Shown one piece after another: positions 1-8,886 of a DNA stretch of 64,000 bases; position 1 is the first letter of the stretch; each line of letters opens with the position of its first letter. A program made the translations under genes and the position numbers. Where the stretch lies: contig NZ_VSRN01000001.1 of assembly GCF_008369915.1 (NCBI RefSeq), forward strand, positions 4,274,501 through 4,338,500, given 5' to 3'. Source of the DNA: Dyadobacter sp. UC 10. GTDB taxonomy: Bacteria; Bacteroidota; Bacteroidia; Cytophagales; Spirosomataceae. The notes under the pieces are model-generated. The model was not told the origin of the DNA. It saw only the letters and a program-made list of their open reading frames with translations, and did not search any database.

Positions 1-1148
1 GACTTGCATTGGGCGGCGAGTACGGCGGGGCGGCCACTTACGTAGCGGAACACGCGCCGGTGGGAAAGAGAGGTTTTTTTACAAGCTGGATACAAACTAC
101 CGCCACACTCGGACTTTTCCTGTCGCTGGGCATTATTGTGCTGACTAAAAATTTGCTCGGTAGTGAAGCTTTTGCTGACTGGGGCTGGCGGATTCCCTTC
201 CTGGTTTCGATCCTTCTGGTAGGTGTGTCGATCTATATCCGGATGAAAATGCATGAATCGCCGGTTTTTACCAAACTGAAAGCGGAGGGGAAAGTATCAT
301 CAAATCCATTGAAAGAGAGTTTTCAGAAAAAGGCCAATTTCAAAATGGTACTGCTGGCACTTTTCGGGGCTACAATGGGGCAGGGGGTTATCTGGTACAC
401 CGGGCAGTTTTACGCGCAATCGTTTCTGGAAAACACCTGCAAGCTGGATTTCAATGAATCAAGATATATTTTGCTATGGGCGATATTCTTTGCCACGCCA
501 TTCTTTGTCGTGTTCGGGTCGTGGAGCGATAAAGTAGGGCGTAAATGGATCATGCTCACCGGAATGCTGCTTGGCGTTATTTGCTACCGGCCTATTTATC
601 AATATTTTATTGACGCTACCAATGTTCGGGAATTTGAAAAAACCAGTCTGGCAAATGTTTCAGAACCGGTAATTGAACGCGGGCTGGCAGCTGATAGAAC
701 CGACTCGCTCGTCACCACTATGGTCGTTAAAACCCTCGCCAGCGGAATGACTTTCAGGGAGGTGAAGACAGAAATAATATCACCTGATTCGGAGGTGACG
801 GAACAAGTTGTAATCAAGGATGTGACATTGTCCGGCTCGACTTATATCATGGTCATATTCCTCGTTTTCTTCCAGGTTTTGCTGGTTACCATGGTATACG
901 GTCCTATTGCTGCATTCCTGGTGGAGCTGTTCCCAACCCAGATCCGCTACACCTCCATGTCACTGCCTTACCATATTGGAAACGGCGTTTTTGGCGGGCT
1001 GGTACCGTTTATTGCCACGCTGGTCGCTTCTTTCAGCGGCTCTACGCCGCTTTCGGGGCTTTGGTACCCGATCGGGATTGCGGCGCTCTCGTTTGTGATC
1101 GGCGCAGTTTACATCAACAACCGCGTGGATAATAATGTAATGGACTGA
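1..1148 (+). CDS. MHS-family MFS transporter (5' end outside window)
   Basis: Proton-coupled major facilitator of the metabolite:H+ symporter type, acting in the inner membrane; the substrate cannot be read from the sequence. The reading frame is open to the left edge, so the first membrane helices and the start codon are missing. The segment ALGGEYGGAATYVAEHAP is the typical ProP/MHS helix 4-5 motif, and GSWSDKVGRKW is the second copy of the MFS loop motif. About 80 hydrophilic residues (codons about 205-285 of the visible part) are inserted between two late helices, longer than the usual loop. It lies 33 bp before a small membrane protein and just upstream of a thiolase, so a carboxylate substrate feeding acyl-CoA metabolism is possible, but that is inference. 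Confidence 0.9.
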   Translation, partial: LALGGEYGGAATYVAEHAPVGKRGFFTSWIQTTATLGLFLSLGIIVLTKNLLGSEAFADWGWRIPFLVSILLVGVSIYIRMKMHESPVFTKLKAEGKVSSNPLKESFQKKANFKMVLLALFGATMGQGVIWYTGQFYAQSFLENTCKLDFNESRYILLWAIFFATPFFVVFGSWSDKVGRKWIMLTGMLLGVICYRPIYQYFIDATNVREFEKTSLANVSEPVIERGLAADRTDSLVTTMVVKTLASGMTFREVKTEIISPDSEVTEQVVIKDVTLSGSTYIMVIFLVFFQVLLVTMVYGPIAAFLVELFPTQIRYTSMSLPYHIGNGVFGGLVPFIATLVASFSGSTPLSGLWYPIGIAALSFVIGAVYINNRVDNNVMD

Positions 1149-1181
1149 GATTTTGTTCTAAAAAATTATATATAATTAATT

Positions 1182-1433
1182 ATGAATGCTTTAAAGAAAT
1201 TTCTGGGTTTGGTCTGGATGTTGTTGGGACCTGTAATTATCCTCTTTTTATTTATGCAGGCAGCCGATAAGATTGGTCTGGCAGCAGAGGGAATAGACCG
1301 TACGAACACTACTTTGCAGTGGTCTATCATCATATTGATTTTTATTCCGATTTGCGCAGGACTGGTGATTTTCGGTTATTACGCCTGGAAAGGCGAGTAC
1401 GAACACTTGCCGGAAAGTTCATCGGAATTGTAG
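1182..1433 (+). CDS. Small two-helix membrane protein next to MHS transporter
   Basis: An 83-residue protein with two clear hydrophobic helices (about residues 8-28 and 46-67) separated by a short polar loop, and an acidic C-terminal tail (EYEHLPESSSEL). I do not recognise a functional family with certainty; small proteins of this shape accompany MHS transporters in Bacteroidota. It sits 33 bp after the transporter and its stop codon is 4 bp before the thiolase start, so the three are probably one transcript. It may be an accessory or regulatory subunit of the transporter; no catalytic motif is visible. Confidence 0.75.
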   Translation: MNALKKFLGLVWMLLGPVIILFLFMQAADKIGLAAEGIDRTNTTLQWSIIILIFIPICAGLVIFGYYAWKGEYEHLPESSSEL

Positions 1434-1437
1434 TCAC

Positions 1438-2622
1438 ATGAAAGAAGAAGTATATATCCTGTCTGCGGCGCGTACACCAATCGGCAGTTTCGGCGGCAGT
1501 CTGGCTTCCATACACCCGGCCAGGCTCGGCGCCACTGCGATCCAGGGCGCACTGGCGAAATCTGGTTTGGAAGCGGGGCAGGTGGAAGAAGTATTGATGG
1601 GCAATGTAGTGTCTGCCAATTTAGGCCAGGCACCTGCACGTCAGGCGGCAATTTACGCGGGCCTGCCTACCGGTGTAATCTGCACGACGGTCAATAAAGT
1701 GTGCGCTTCGGGTATGAAAGCGACCGTTTTCGGTGCGCAATCGATTCAACTGGGCGACGCGCAGGTGGTTGTGACGGGCGGGATGGAAAGTATGTCGCAG
1801 ATTCCGTATTATTTACCCAAAGCAAGAAACGGATACGGATATGGTCACGGCGAGATCATCGACGGGCTATTAAAGGACGGCTTGACCGACGTTTACGACC
1901 AGATCGGGATGGGGCTATGCGGCGACCGCACAGCTGCGAGATATGAGATCAGCCGGGAAGAGCAGGATGAATTCGCTATTTTATCTTACAAACGAAGCGC
2001 AGAAGCAACTGAAAACGGCTCATTTGCGGCAGAGCTGGTACCTGTCGAAATCCCTTCTCTGAAAGGCGGCGATCCTGCCCGGGTCGGTGAAGATGAGGAA
2101 TTCAAAAAAGTAAAGTTTGATAAAATCCCTTTTCTGAAACCTGTTTTTTCAAAAGACGGAACAGTCACTGCGGCAAATGCATCGACCATTAACGACGGAG
2201 CCGCAGCATTGGTTTTGGCAGGAAAGGAAATCGTGAATGCAGAAAACCTGGCTCCGGTCGCACGGATTGTTGCGTATGCAGACGCTGAGCAGGATCCTGC
2301 CTGGTTTACGACAACACCGGTTTTAGCAACTCAAAAAGTCCTGAAAAAGGCCGGATTGTTGCTTTCCGATATTGATTATTTCGAAGTAAATGAAGCCTTT
2401 GCGGTAGTGGTCCTGGCTTACATTAAAATGCTTGACCTGGATGTAAGCAGGGTGAACGTATTGGGAGGAGCGGTATCGCTGGGACATCCCCTGGGCGCTT
2501 CGGGAGCGCGCATTATCACCACATTGCTTTCGGTTTTGAAACAAAGAAACGCGAGGTACGGATTGGCTGCGATTTGTAATGGCGGCGGCGGCGCATCTGC
2601 GGTGATCGTCGAGCGGCTCTGA
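1438..2622 (+). CDS. Acetyl-CoA C-acetyltransferase (thiolase)
   Basis: Thiolase II family enzyme that condenses two acetyl-CoA to acetoacetyl-CoA or runs in reverse in beta-oxidation; cytoplasmic. The 394-residue length is normal. All active-site blocks are present: the nucleophilic Cys89 in VNKVCASGMKA, NEAFAVV, His350 in GHPLGASGAR, and Cys380 in CNGGGGASA. The start ATG is 4 bp after the preceding small membrane gene, which supports translational coupling in a transporter-membrane protein-thiolase operon. Whether it works in degradation or biosynthesis cannot be told from sequence. Confidence 0.95.
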   Translation: MKEEVYILSAARTPIGSFGGSLASIHPARLGATAIQGALAKSGLEAGQVEEVLMGNVVSANLGQAPARQAAIYAGLPTGVICTTVNKVCASGMKATVFGAQSIQLGDAQVVVTGGMESMSQIPYYLPKARNGYGYGHGEIIDGLLKDGLTDVYDQIGMGLCGDRTAARYEISREEQDEFAILSYKRSAEATENGSFAAELVPVEIPSLKGGDPARVGEDEEFKKVKFDKIPFLKPVFSKDGTVTAANASTINDGAAALVLAGKEIVNAENLAPVARIVAYADAEQDPAWFTTTPVLATQKVLKKAGLLLSDIDYFEVNEAFAVVVLAYIKMLDLDVSRVNVLGGAVSLGHPLGASGARIITTLLSVLKQRNARYGLAAICNGGGGASAVIVERL

Positions 2623-3126
2623 TCACTTGATCAGCACTTTCAGGCGATCGTAAAATCCTGTGCTTTTGAAAGTGAAGGTTTTGTGCAAAATGTAGTTGCT
2701 GACGAAGCTGCATCCCTGACCGAAAATATAGCATGCCATTTCAGTAATATTCGCCTCCTTCTTCCCAAAAGGTAGCTTTGCCTCGTAAATGTCAAATCCC
2801 AGCGTATTGGTGACGATGTAGTAGGATACGTCAGCGCCCACCTTGGTGACGATCAGTGAAAACGTTGCTACCATAAAAAATTTGACCATTTCACGGCGCG
2901 TCTGGTTGCTGCGGCGGGCGTCGAAAGCGAAAAGCTTGGTGAGAATGAATCCCCAGATCAATCCGACCAGATAAGAAGGTACAATGGAGTCGCTCCAGGA
3001 GATACCAAACCAGTCCTGAATTAAACTGCTGGAAACTAATTGGATAACTGCCCCGGTGCCTGCAACAAGAAAATAAGCGATTAAATCTTTTGCATTAAAA
3101 ATCTGACTCTTTTTTTCTTGGGCCAC
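2623..3126 (-). CDS. GtrA-like membrane protein
   Basis: A 167-residue protein with four predicted membrane helices (about residues 15-37, 44-61, 85-105 and 137-155). The end of the last helix, FVSNYILHKTFTF, is the signature of the GtrA family, whose members are thought to help move polyprenol-linked sugars across the membrane during cell-wall or lipopolysaccharide glycosylation. It is convergent with the thiolase: the two stop codons abut with no spacer. There is no adjacent glycosyltransferase, so the substrate is unknown. Confidence 0.8.
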   Translation of the reverse strand: MAQEKKSQIFNAKDLIAYFLVAGTGAVIQLVSSSLIQDWFGISWSDSIVPSYLVGLIWGFILTKLFAFDARRSNQTRREMVKFFMVATFSLIVTKVGADVSYYIVTNTLGFDIYEAKLPFGKKEANITEMACYIFGQGCSFVSNYILHKTFTFKSTGFYDRLKVLIK

Positions 3127-3321
3127 GTGTGCAGGTGTTAGTTTTAAATACGGCTTGAAACTTAAATAAGCCCAATATTAGAAAGAAAATGGTCTTGAAC
3201 CAAAAGAGCTATCCGAATTTGATTGAGTGGAAAATCAGTTACATCTTCTTGGCAATGGCATTGTTTTTGCCTTGTTTTATCTGTTTAGTCAAATGTAATT
3301 ACAGAAAATATGCTTGCGAAT

Positions 3322-3840
3322 ATGAGAAAGCTACTATTGCTATCCGTTCTTTTATTATCCGTATCAACCGCATTTTCCCAAAGCCAGGACTGGGCGGTAG
3401 GAGTCGAGGTAGGGGAGCCTTTTGGGGTGAGCGTAAGGAAATACGGTGAACGTAATGCACTGGATATTAGTGTCGGAAGTTATATCGGCCTATTTAAAAA
3501 TAAACAGAATTATAAAGTAAGCAATGATGATCTGGCAGCTGTCGGGATCATGTTCAATGCGACTTATGTGTGGTACGTACCATTTTTTAATGAGCGTATG
3601 TCAGCCTATGCGGGACCGGGGGTACAAGTGAATTCGAGAAGATATTATCCGAATCGGGACGTAAAGTCGGTACATACCACCAACATTTCGACAGGTCCGT
3701 CAGCTACATTAGGACTGGAATTTTTTTTCGGGCAAAAACCGACCTCGCTTTTTGTAGAAGGAGGCGGATACCTTGAATTAATTCCAAAAATATTCTACTT
3801 TAACCCTACCCTCAGCCTTGGGTTAAGGCACAACTTTTAA
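3322..3840 (+). CDS. Secreted protein, probable outer-membrane beta-barrel
   Basis: About 172 residues with a classical signal peptide (MRKLLLLSVLLLSVSTAFSQ). The rest alternates aromatic and small residues and ends in LSLGLRHNF, with a terminal phenylalanine as in outer-membrane barrels; glycine-rich strands such as AYAGPGVQV fit an 8-strand porin-like fold. A start 12 bp upstream (ATG at 3310) is also possible. A lipoprotein gene follows 11 bp later in the same direction, suggesting a two-gene envelope operon. Function unknown. Confidence 0.75.
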   Translation: MRKLLLLSVLLLSVSTAFSQSQDWAVGVEVGEPFGVSVRKYGERNALDISVGSYIGLFKNKQNYKVSNDDLAAVGIMFNATYVWYVPFFNERMSAYAGPGVQVNSRRYYPNRDVKSVHTTNISTGPSATLGLEFFFGQKPTSLFVEGGGYLELIPKIFYFNPTLSLGLRHNF

Positions 3841-3851
3841 TTTAACACACG

Positions 3852-4361
3852 ATGAGAAAATCGTACACTATTTTTTGTCTGATTGTACTGGCAATCATTC
3901 AGTTATCCTGTTCTTCTACGCTGCAAAAAAGGTATGATCAGCGCCATGGGACTACCGGCAGCTATGACACAGATTCGGACAGGTACAGAAGCAATGGTTC
4001 ATCTTCCTCTGACGATACCTACCGGCGTGATTACAGCAAAGTCACCGACAATAATGAGCGTGGTTCCTCCGCCAGCGGCAACCTGCTTGCCCAATATGAA
4101 GAAATGGATAAGGTTGGAGATCTTGTTTTGTATGAAATCGATATTCTTGAAAGAAGGTACAACGTCCTGATTAATGAATACAAAAACGCTAAATCTTCGT
4201 CCAGGGAAGTGATTTCAGACGAGCTCGACCGGATTAATGATGATGAGAGGACGCTTTACAAAGCTTACACCAATATTTACCGTAACGGCAAAAACAACTG
4301 GGCGGTTGTGAAGGCCCAGGTTGAAAGTACACTCAGATCGGTCAGGCGCGTCGAAAAATAG
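3852..4361 (+). CDS. Hypothetical lipoprotein
   Basis: A 169-residue protein with a type II signal peptide; the lipobox is IQLSC and the lipidated residue is Cys20. After it comes a Ser/Asp/Arg-rich low-complexity linker (about residues 30-75), then a helical segment rich in charged residues (about 80-165) likely to form a coiled coil. It follows the barrel-like protein by 11 bp. It ends exactly where the convergent SMP-30 gene ends, with no bases between the two stop codons. No family recognised. Confidence 0.7.
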   Translation: MRKSYTIFCLIVLAIIQLSCSSTLQKRYDQRHGTTGSYDTDSDRYRSNGSSSSDDTYRRDYSKVTDNNERGSSASGNLLAQYEEMDKVGDLVLYEIDILERRYNVLINEYKNAKSSSREVISDELDRINDDERTLYKAYTNIYRNGKNNWAVVKAQVESTLRSVRRVEK

Positions 4362-5372
4362 TTACCAGCCTGCCCCTTTTGTTTGGGTTTTGATCCGGCA
4401 AATGTACCCATCGACGGTCATATAGAGTGTGGACCCGTCATTTCCCCAGGCGCAATTGGAGGTGAGCTCGTTCATTTCAATCCGCCCCAGAAGTTTTCCC
4501 GCTGGCGTCAGGATCAGCATTCCGCCCGGGCCTGATGACCAAAGGTTGCCATCTTTGTCAATTTTTAGTCCATCCGGCAGTCCGGCTTTTCCGGTTTTTA
4601 GCATAGGCGTGGCATCATATAATAGCTTTCCGGAACCGATTTTGCCGCTAGCATCTACGGGGTAGGACATAATAAACGCCTTTTCAGGGTCAGATTGGGC
4701 TACGTACAGAGTTTTGCCGTCGGGTGAAAATGCCAGCCCGTTGGGGCGGGTAAGGTCTGCAATTTCCTGTGTGATCTTACCATCTTTCGCGATCCGGTAT
4801 ACACCGAACTGCGGTATTTCACGCGTCGGATCGGCGTGTTTTTTATTCATTCCATAAGGCGGATCGGTGAAATAGTAGCTGCCGTTTGTATGTTCCGCGA
4901 CGTCATTTGGACTATTGAAACGCTTTCCTTCGAAGTGGGCCGCAAGCGTCACTTTTCCGCCAATATTCAGCGGCATTGCGGATATTCTCCTGTCGCCATG
5001 CTCGCAGGAAACCAGCCGCCCTTTGCTATCGATGATCAATCCGTTACTGCCGGGCTCGTCACTGTAAACACCCTTGCCGGTGTAGCCGGAAGGTTCAAGA
5101 AAAACAGACAAACCTGCTTTTTCGTCCCATTTATAGACCCTGTTTTTCGGCACATCAGAAAACAACAAAAAGCCGCCTTCTTTCACCCAAACCGGTCCTT
5201 CCGACCATTCGAAGCCCGAAGCCAGCACTTCAATCCTGGCATCTTTTGAGATCAGTTTCTCCAGTGCAGGATCGTCATAAATGACTTTTCCCATCGTGGG
5301 ATAGTTTTTCTGGGCCAGGGAAACCTGGGTGATCAACAGTGCAGAAATGAGGAAACTGAAAGCAATTTTCAT
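4362..5372 (-). CDS. SMP-30/gluconolactonase family protein, exported
   Basis: Six-bladed beta-propeller of the SMP-30/gluconolaconase/LRE type that hydrolyses sugar lactones with a divalent metal. The start at 5372 gives a clean signal peptide (MKIAFSFLISALLITQVSLAQ); the frame is open for 24 more codons upstream but those residues look non-coding and would overlap the next gene. Family motifs are GFEWSEGPVW, the metal/substrate site SPNDV, and TRPNGLAFSPDGKTLYVA. The N-terminal export signal implies periplasmic lactone hydrolysis. The GH13 gene upstream in the same direction (61 bp gap) suggests shared carbohydrate use. Confidence 0.88.
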   Translation of the reverse strand: MKIAFSFLISALLITQVSLAQKNYPTMGKVIYDDPALEKLISKDARIEVLASGFEWSEGPVWVKEGGFLLFSDVPKNRVYKWDEKAGLSVFLEPSGYTGKGVYSDEPGSNGLIIDSKGRLVSCEHGDRRISAMPLNIGGKVTLAAHFEGKRFNSPNDVAEHTNGSYYFTDPPYGMNKKHADPTREIPQFGVYRIAKDGKITQEIADLTRPNGLAFSPDGKTLYVAQSDPEKAFIMSYPVDASGKIGSGKLLYDATPMLKTGKAGLPDGLKIDKDGNLWSSGPGGMLILTPAGKLLGRIEMNELTSNCAWGNDGSTLYMTVDGYICRIKTQTKGAGW

Positions 5373-5433
5373 AACCAAGAGTATTGGGAAGTTCGAAGGA
5401 AATCTGACTAAAAAGCGGCATGCATTGCTGCAA

Positions 5434-6969
5434 CTACTGTTCAATGCGCGGAGAATCGGCGGTGTCGGACCCAGCGAGGATTATCGAAGCATAGGCATTC
5501 AGGGTTCCTCCTGAGAAATCGGTGGTTATTTTAGGATCATTAGTGAAGACGACGTGACGGAAGTCGCTTAATACGCCCGGCATCGTTATGTTTTTTCCAA
5601 AACCGCTCAGATTGTGAATAACCAGCAATGGATTGGAGACGTGCGTCCGTAAAAATGCCATGATCTGGTCGTCGTACAAATCCACATGCGCTAGGTTAGG
5701 TTCAAAAATCTGGTGCAATGCAGGCAGAGCCTTGCGCAGGCGGATCAAGGTACGGTAATGGTTGTAGGTCGAGTCAGGATCATTGATCTGCCTGGAAAGC
5801 GGCGTCACCGTTTTGGAAGTGGTGAATTTTGCATCTATCCAGCTGGTGGTTTCGTTGTTGTTCTCTTCCCTGTCGGACCATAAAAAGGGCTCCCGGATGT
5901 ACGGGTCTGGTTTCGCACCGAGCATGCCTATTTCTTCTCCATAGTAGATATAAGGCTGTCCGGGGAGCGTGAGCAGGATACTGGCGGCCAGTTTTATCTT
6001 TTCAGCATGATTTTCGACCACACTCCCGATCCGCTCCTGATCGTGATTGGTGAGCATAATCGCGTCTATAAAATGCGGATTATACCGGGCAAAAACCGTG
6101 TAGCTTTCCAGCAGCTTCTGGATCAGGTTTTCGTCTTGTTCACTAACTAAAATACGTTGGAGTGCAAAACTGAGATCAAAATGAAAGGTAGCGTCCAGGT
6201 GGGCGAAATAGGGTGCGACTTCTTCCGTTTCAGCCCACACTTCTCCTACTGTGAAGGCATTCGGGTTACTTTTTTTGATTAAACCTGCAAAGAAATCCCA
6301 GAACTCCAGACTATGCTGTTTTTCCCAATCAGGAAAAATATGCCGGGCTGCATCGAGCCTGAAACCGTCCACGCCAATTTCTACCAGCCAGAAATCGATG
6401 ATCTTTTCGAGTTCCGACCGCAATGCAGGAGAATGATAGTTGAGATCAGGCATTCCCTGATAGAACAATCCGTAATATTTTTCCTGGTCCTCGGGATTAT
6501 CATGCCAGGGATATACTACCTGTGAGTCGTCGGAAGTCTCTCTTTTTGATATGCCCAGCGTCTCAATCTGCGGCGGGGTCATCCACCAGTAGAATTTACG
6601 AAATTCGTTATCCGGACTTTTTCTCGCCTCAGTGAACCAGGGATGCAAGGTACTGGTGTGATTTACGATCAGGTCCAGATATATCTCGATATTCCGAGTG
6701 TGTGCCTCGTAAAGTAATCTCCGGAAATCATAGATTGTCCCATACTCAGGCTCGATGCCAAAATAATCGACAACGTCATACTTGTGGTAGCTTGGAGAAG
6801 GGTGGATAGGGGTAAGCCAGATCGCCTCGATGCCCAGGTCGGCGAGGTAATCCAGTTTGGAAATAATCCCTTTCAGATCCCCGATCCCGTCCCCGTTGGA
6901 GTCACAGAACGAGCGGACAAAAATTTCGTAACAAACCCGGGGAATAAATTTCGATTTGTCGGCGATCAT
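5434..6969 (-). CDS. Alpha-amylase family glycoside hydrolase (GH13)
   Basis: A 511-residue alpha-glucan-active enzyme of GH13, the oligo-1,6-glucosidase/alpha-glucosidase/trehalose synthase branch. The barrel motifs are in order: DLIVNHTS (residues 99-106), DGFRLDAARH with nucleophile Asp206, VGEVWAE with acid/base Glu243, and LTNHDQ with Asp310. The early motif DSNGDGIGDLKGI is the calcium-binding loop typical of this branch. No signal peptide, so it acts in the cytoplasm, presumably on imported oligosaccharides. It precedes the exported SMP-30 protein and follows Maf by 10 bp in the same direction. Exact bond specificity is not determinable here. Confidence 0.92.
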   Translation of the reverse strand: MIADKSKFIPRVCYEIFVRSFCDSNGDGIGDLKGIISKLDYLADLGIEAIWLTPIHPSPSYHKYDVVDYFGIEPEYGTIYDFRRLLYEAHTRNIEIYLDLIVNHTSTLHPWFTEARKSPDNEFRKFYWWMTPPQIETLGISKRETSDDSQVVYPWHDNPEDQEKYYGLFYQGMPDLNYHSPALRSELEKIIDFWLVEIGVDGFRLDAARHIFPDWEKQHSLEFWDFFAGLIKKSNPNAFTVGEVWAETEEVAPYFAHLDATFHFDLSFALQRILVSEQDENLIQKLLESYTVFARYNPHFIDAIMLTNHDQERIGSVVENHAEKIKLAASILLTLPGQPYIYYGEEIGMLGAKPDPYIREPFLWSDREENNNETTSWIDAKFTTSKTVTPLSRQINDPDSTYNHYRTLIRLRKALPALHQIFEPNLAHVDLYDDQIMAFLRTHVSNPLLVIHNLSGFGKNITMPGVLSDFRHVVFTNDPKITTDFSGGTLNAYASIILAGSDTADSPRIEQ

Positions 6970-6979
6970 TGAAAGAATT

Positions 6980-7558
6980 TCAATCCCGGAAAAAGGGCTT
7001 TAATTTTTGGTAAACAATATGAACGGGCAGGCCCATAATCGTATAAAACGATCCTACTATCTTCTCAATGCCGGTCATTCCGATCCATTCCTGCACACCG
7101 TACGCACCGGCTTTATCGAATGGTTTACATCTGTCAATATAATAGGATATTTCCGATTCTGCCAGCTCGCGGAAATAAACCGTGGCAGTATCCGAGATGG
7201 TTTCCAGGTGATTTCCATTCAATAGGCTTACCGCAGTAACCACTTCATGGCTTCTTCCTGACATCATTTTCAGCATTTCAAAAGCTTCCGCAGCGTTGGC
7301 TGGTTTTCCCAGAATGCGGTTTTCTGCTATTACCACAGTGTCCGCTGTCAGCACGATCTGCCCTTCTGTGTCTCCTTTAAACATCGCTGCTTTTTGTTCG
7401 CAGATGTAAGCTGCCACATCTTTTGCAGGCAAATCGGCCGGAAAACTTTCGTCAGTAGGTTTCACATCGACGGTAAAAGTAAATCCTGCGTCGGTGAGGA
7501 GCTGTTTTCTTCTAGGAGAATTGGAGGCTAGAACGAGTGGTTTTTGTAAATAAATCAT
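6980..7558 (-). CDS. maf: Maf-like nucleotide pyrophosphatase
   Basis: A 192-residue cytoplasmic nucleoside triphosphate pyrophosphatase of the Maf/HAM1 class, which hydrolyses non-canonical or surplus nucleotides (dTTP, UTP or modified pyrimidines in characterised members). Signatures are LASNSPRRKQLL at residues 10-21, the metal-binding ADTVV, and GRSHEVVTAV. Length is normal. The stop lies 10 bp before the GH13 start on the same strand, so they may be co-transcribed although functions are unrelated. Confidence 0.92.
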   Translation of the reverse strand: MIYLQKPLVLASNSPRRKQLLTDAGFTFTVDVKPTDESFPADLPAKDVAAYICEQKAAMFKGDTEGQIVLTADTVVIAENRILGKPANAAEAFEMLKMMSGRSHEVVTAVSLLNGNHLETISDTATVYFRELAESEISYYIDRCKPFDKAGAYGVQEWIGMTGIEKIVGSFYTIMGLPVHIVYQKLKPFFRD

Positions 7559-7653
7559 TGAAAAAGAAGAATATACTAAATCGAAGTAAGAAAGAGGCGA
7601 ATATTTTCTTGAAGGCCGGAACTATACTCTGACTAATAGATGTTACTACATTA

Positions 7654-7667
7654 AATGTATATACATT
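7654..7667. promoter_or_regulatory. Perfect palindrome upstream of marR (operator candidate)
   Basis: The 14-bp sequence AATGTATATACATT is its own reverse complement and ends 27 bp before the MarR ATG. MarR-family dimers usually bind such short AT-rich palindromes overlapping their own promoter. It is inferred to be the autoregulatory site of the adjacent gene; no second copy was noticed upstream of YceI. Confidence 0.5.
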
Positions 7668-7694
7668 ATTTATTTGCATTTAAAGAACGACACC

Positions 7695-8153
7695 ATGTCC
7701 ATTGAAACTGATATAAAACAAAAAAAATTTCGGAGCCCCTACCAGCGGCTGGCACTGAACCTGATTTATACGACTAATTGGCTGGAATACAAGCAGCTTG
7801 AATTCTTTAAGGAACACGATATCACACCCCAGCAATATAATGTGCTGCGCATTTTGCGCGGGCAGCAAACCGTGCCGATCAAGGTTAGTGACATTACGGA
7901 GCGGATGCTTGACAGAAATTCGAACACCTCCAGACTGGTAGACAAGCTGCTCGCAAAAAATCTGGCAAAAAGGACTTCCTGTCCCAACGACAGGCGGGCT
8001 GTGGACGTGGTGATCACGGAAGATGGCTTGCAGTTGTTAGCTCAGCTGGATCCCTCTGTAGACGAATGGGAAGACCGTTTTAATATCATTTCTCCCGAAG
8101 AAGCGGATCAGATCAGCGCGTTACTGGATAAACTGCGTGAAGCCGAACAATAA
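7695..8153 (+). CDS. MarR-family transcriptional regulator
   Basis: Winged-helix regulator of about 152 residues. It shows the MarR layout: a dimerisation helix, the recognition helix region TPQQYNVLRILRG, then the wing DRNSNTSRLVDKLLAKNLAKR and CPNDRRAVDVVIT, with a C-terminal helix. The ATG at 7695 is preferred over an in-frame TTG at 7674. It is followed 42 bp later by YceI in the same direction, a pairing often seen in Bacteroidota, so YceI is its likely target along with itself. The inducing ligand is unknown. Confidence 0.9.
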   Translation: MSIETDIKQKKFRSPYQRLALNLIYTTNWLEYKQLEFFKEHDITPQQYNVLRILRGQQTVPIKVSDITERMLDRNSNTSRLVDKLLAKNLAKRTSCPNDRRAVDVVITEDGLQLLAQLDPSVDEWEDRFNIISPEEADQISALLDKLREAEQ

Positions 8154-8195
8154 TTTTCACTCTTATTATAACTACAATAAACAGTTCAATTTAAA

Positions 8196-8816
8196 ATGAA
8201 AACTACAATGAAATCCGTTAAATTTTTCTTCGCTTCTCTGGCAGTAGCCGCATTTGTTTCTGCATCAGCTTCGGCTGAGGACGGCAAGAAAGCTAATAAT
8301 CTGAAAGTAAACACCTCTAAAAGCGAACTTACCTGGAACGGTAAAAAAGTAACTGGTGAACATACCGGCACAATTGCGCTGAAAGAAGGAACCATCACGA
8401 TGGACGGAGCGAAACTGACCGGCGGAAAATTTGTTGCCGACCTGAACAGCATTACCTGTACAGACCTTACCGACAAAGAATACAATGGCAAGCTGATCGG
8501 TCACCTTAAATCAGAAGATTTCTTTTCTGTTGCGAAACATCCTACCGCTACCTTCGTGGTTACCAAAGCAACCCCAAAAGCTGCGGGTGTTTATGATGTG
8601 ACCGGCGACCTGACAATTAAAGGGATTACCAAGCCGGTAACTTTTCCGGTAACTGTTAAATCAACAGCTGCGGGTGCTGAAGCAACCGGTAAGTTGGTGG
8701 TTGACCGTTCGAAATACGATATTAAGTACAATTCGAAGTCATTCTTCGAGAACCTGGGCGACAAAATGATCAATGATGATTTTACAATCGACGTGAAATT
8801 GGTTGCCGGGAAATAA
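8196..8816 (+). CDS. YceI family periplasmic lipid-binding protein
   Basis: Exported 206-residue lipocalin-like protein with a signal peptide (cleavage probably after SASASA). YceI proteins bind isoprenoid chains in an extended barrel and are induced by stress or base. Family features: SELTWNGKKVTGEHTGTI near the N-terminus, HLKSEDFFSVAKHPTATF, the segment LTIKGITKPVTFPV, and the C-terminal DFTIDVKLVA. It is preceded by the MarR gene and closed by a strong hairpin terminator. Confidence 0.93.
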   Translation: MKTTMKSVKFFFASLAVAAFVSASASAEDGKKANNLKVNTSKSELTWNGKKVTGEHTGTIALKEGTITMDGAKLTGGKFVADLNSITCTDLTDKEYNGKLIGHLKSEDFFSVAKHPTATFVVTKATPKAAGVYDVTGDLTIKGITKPVTFPVTVKSTAAGAEATGKLVVDRSKYDIKYNSKSFFENLGDKMINDDFTIDVKLVAGK

Positions 8817-8840
8817 TTTTCATGGCTAATAGATTGCTTT

Positions 8841-8874
8841 AAAGCCTGTCCGTTTGTGGCAGGCTTTATTTGTT
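8841..8874 (+). terminator. Intrinsic terminator after YceI
   Basis: Stem AAAGCCTG (8841-8848) pairs with CAGGCTTT (8860-8867), extendable by two weaker pairs, followed by a T-rich stretch. It lies 25 bp after the YceI stop and before the convergent TlpA-like gene, so it probably ends the marR-yceI transcript. Confidence 0.75.
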
Positions 8875-8886
8875 TAAACCCACTCG

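Noticed and set aside
3189..3449. 86-codon plus-strand frame overlapping the barrel-like protein start
   Set aside because: Out-of-frame overlap with a gene that has a clear signal peptide; no domain, and its second half is a shadow.
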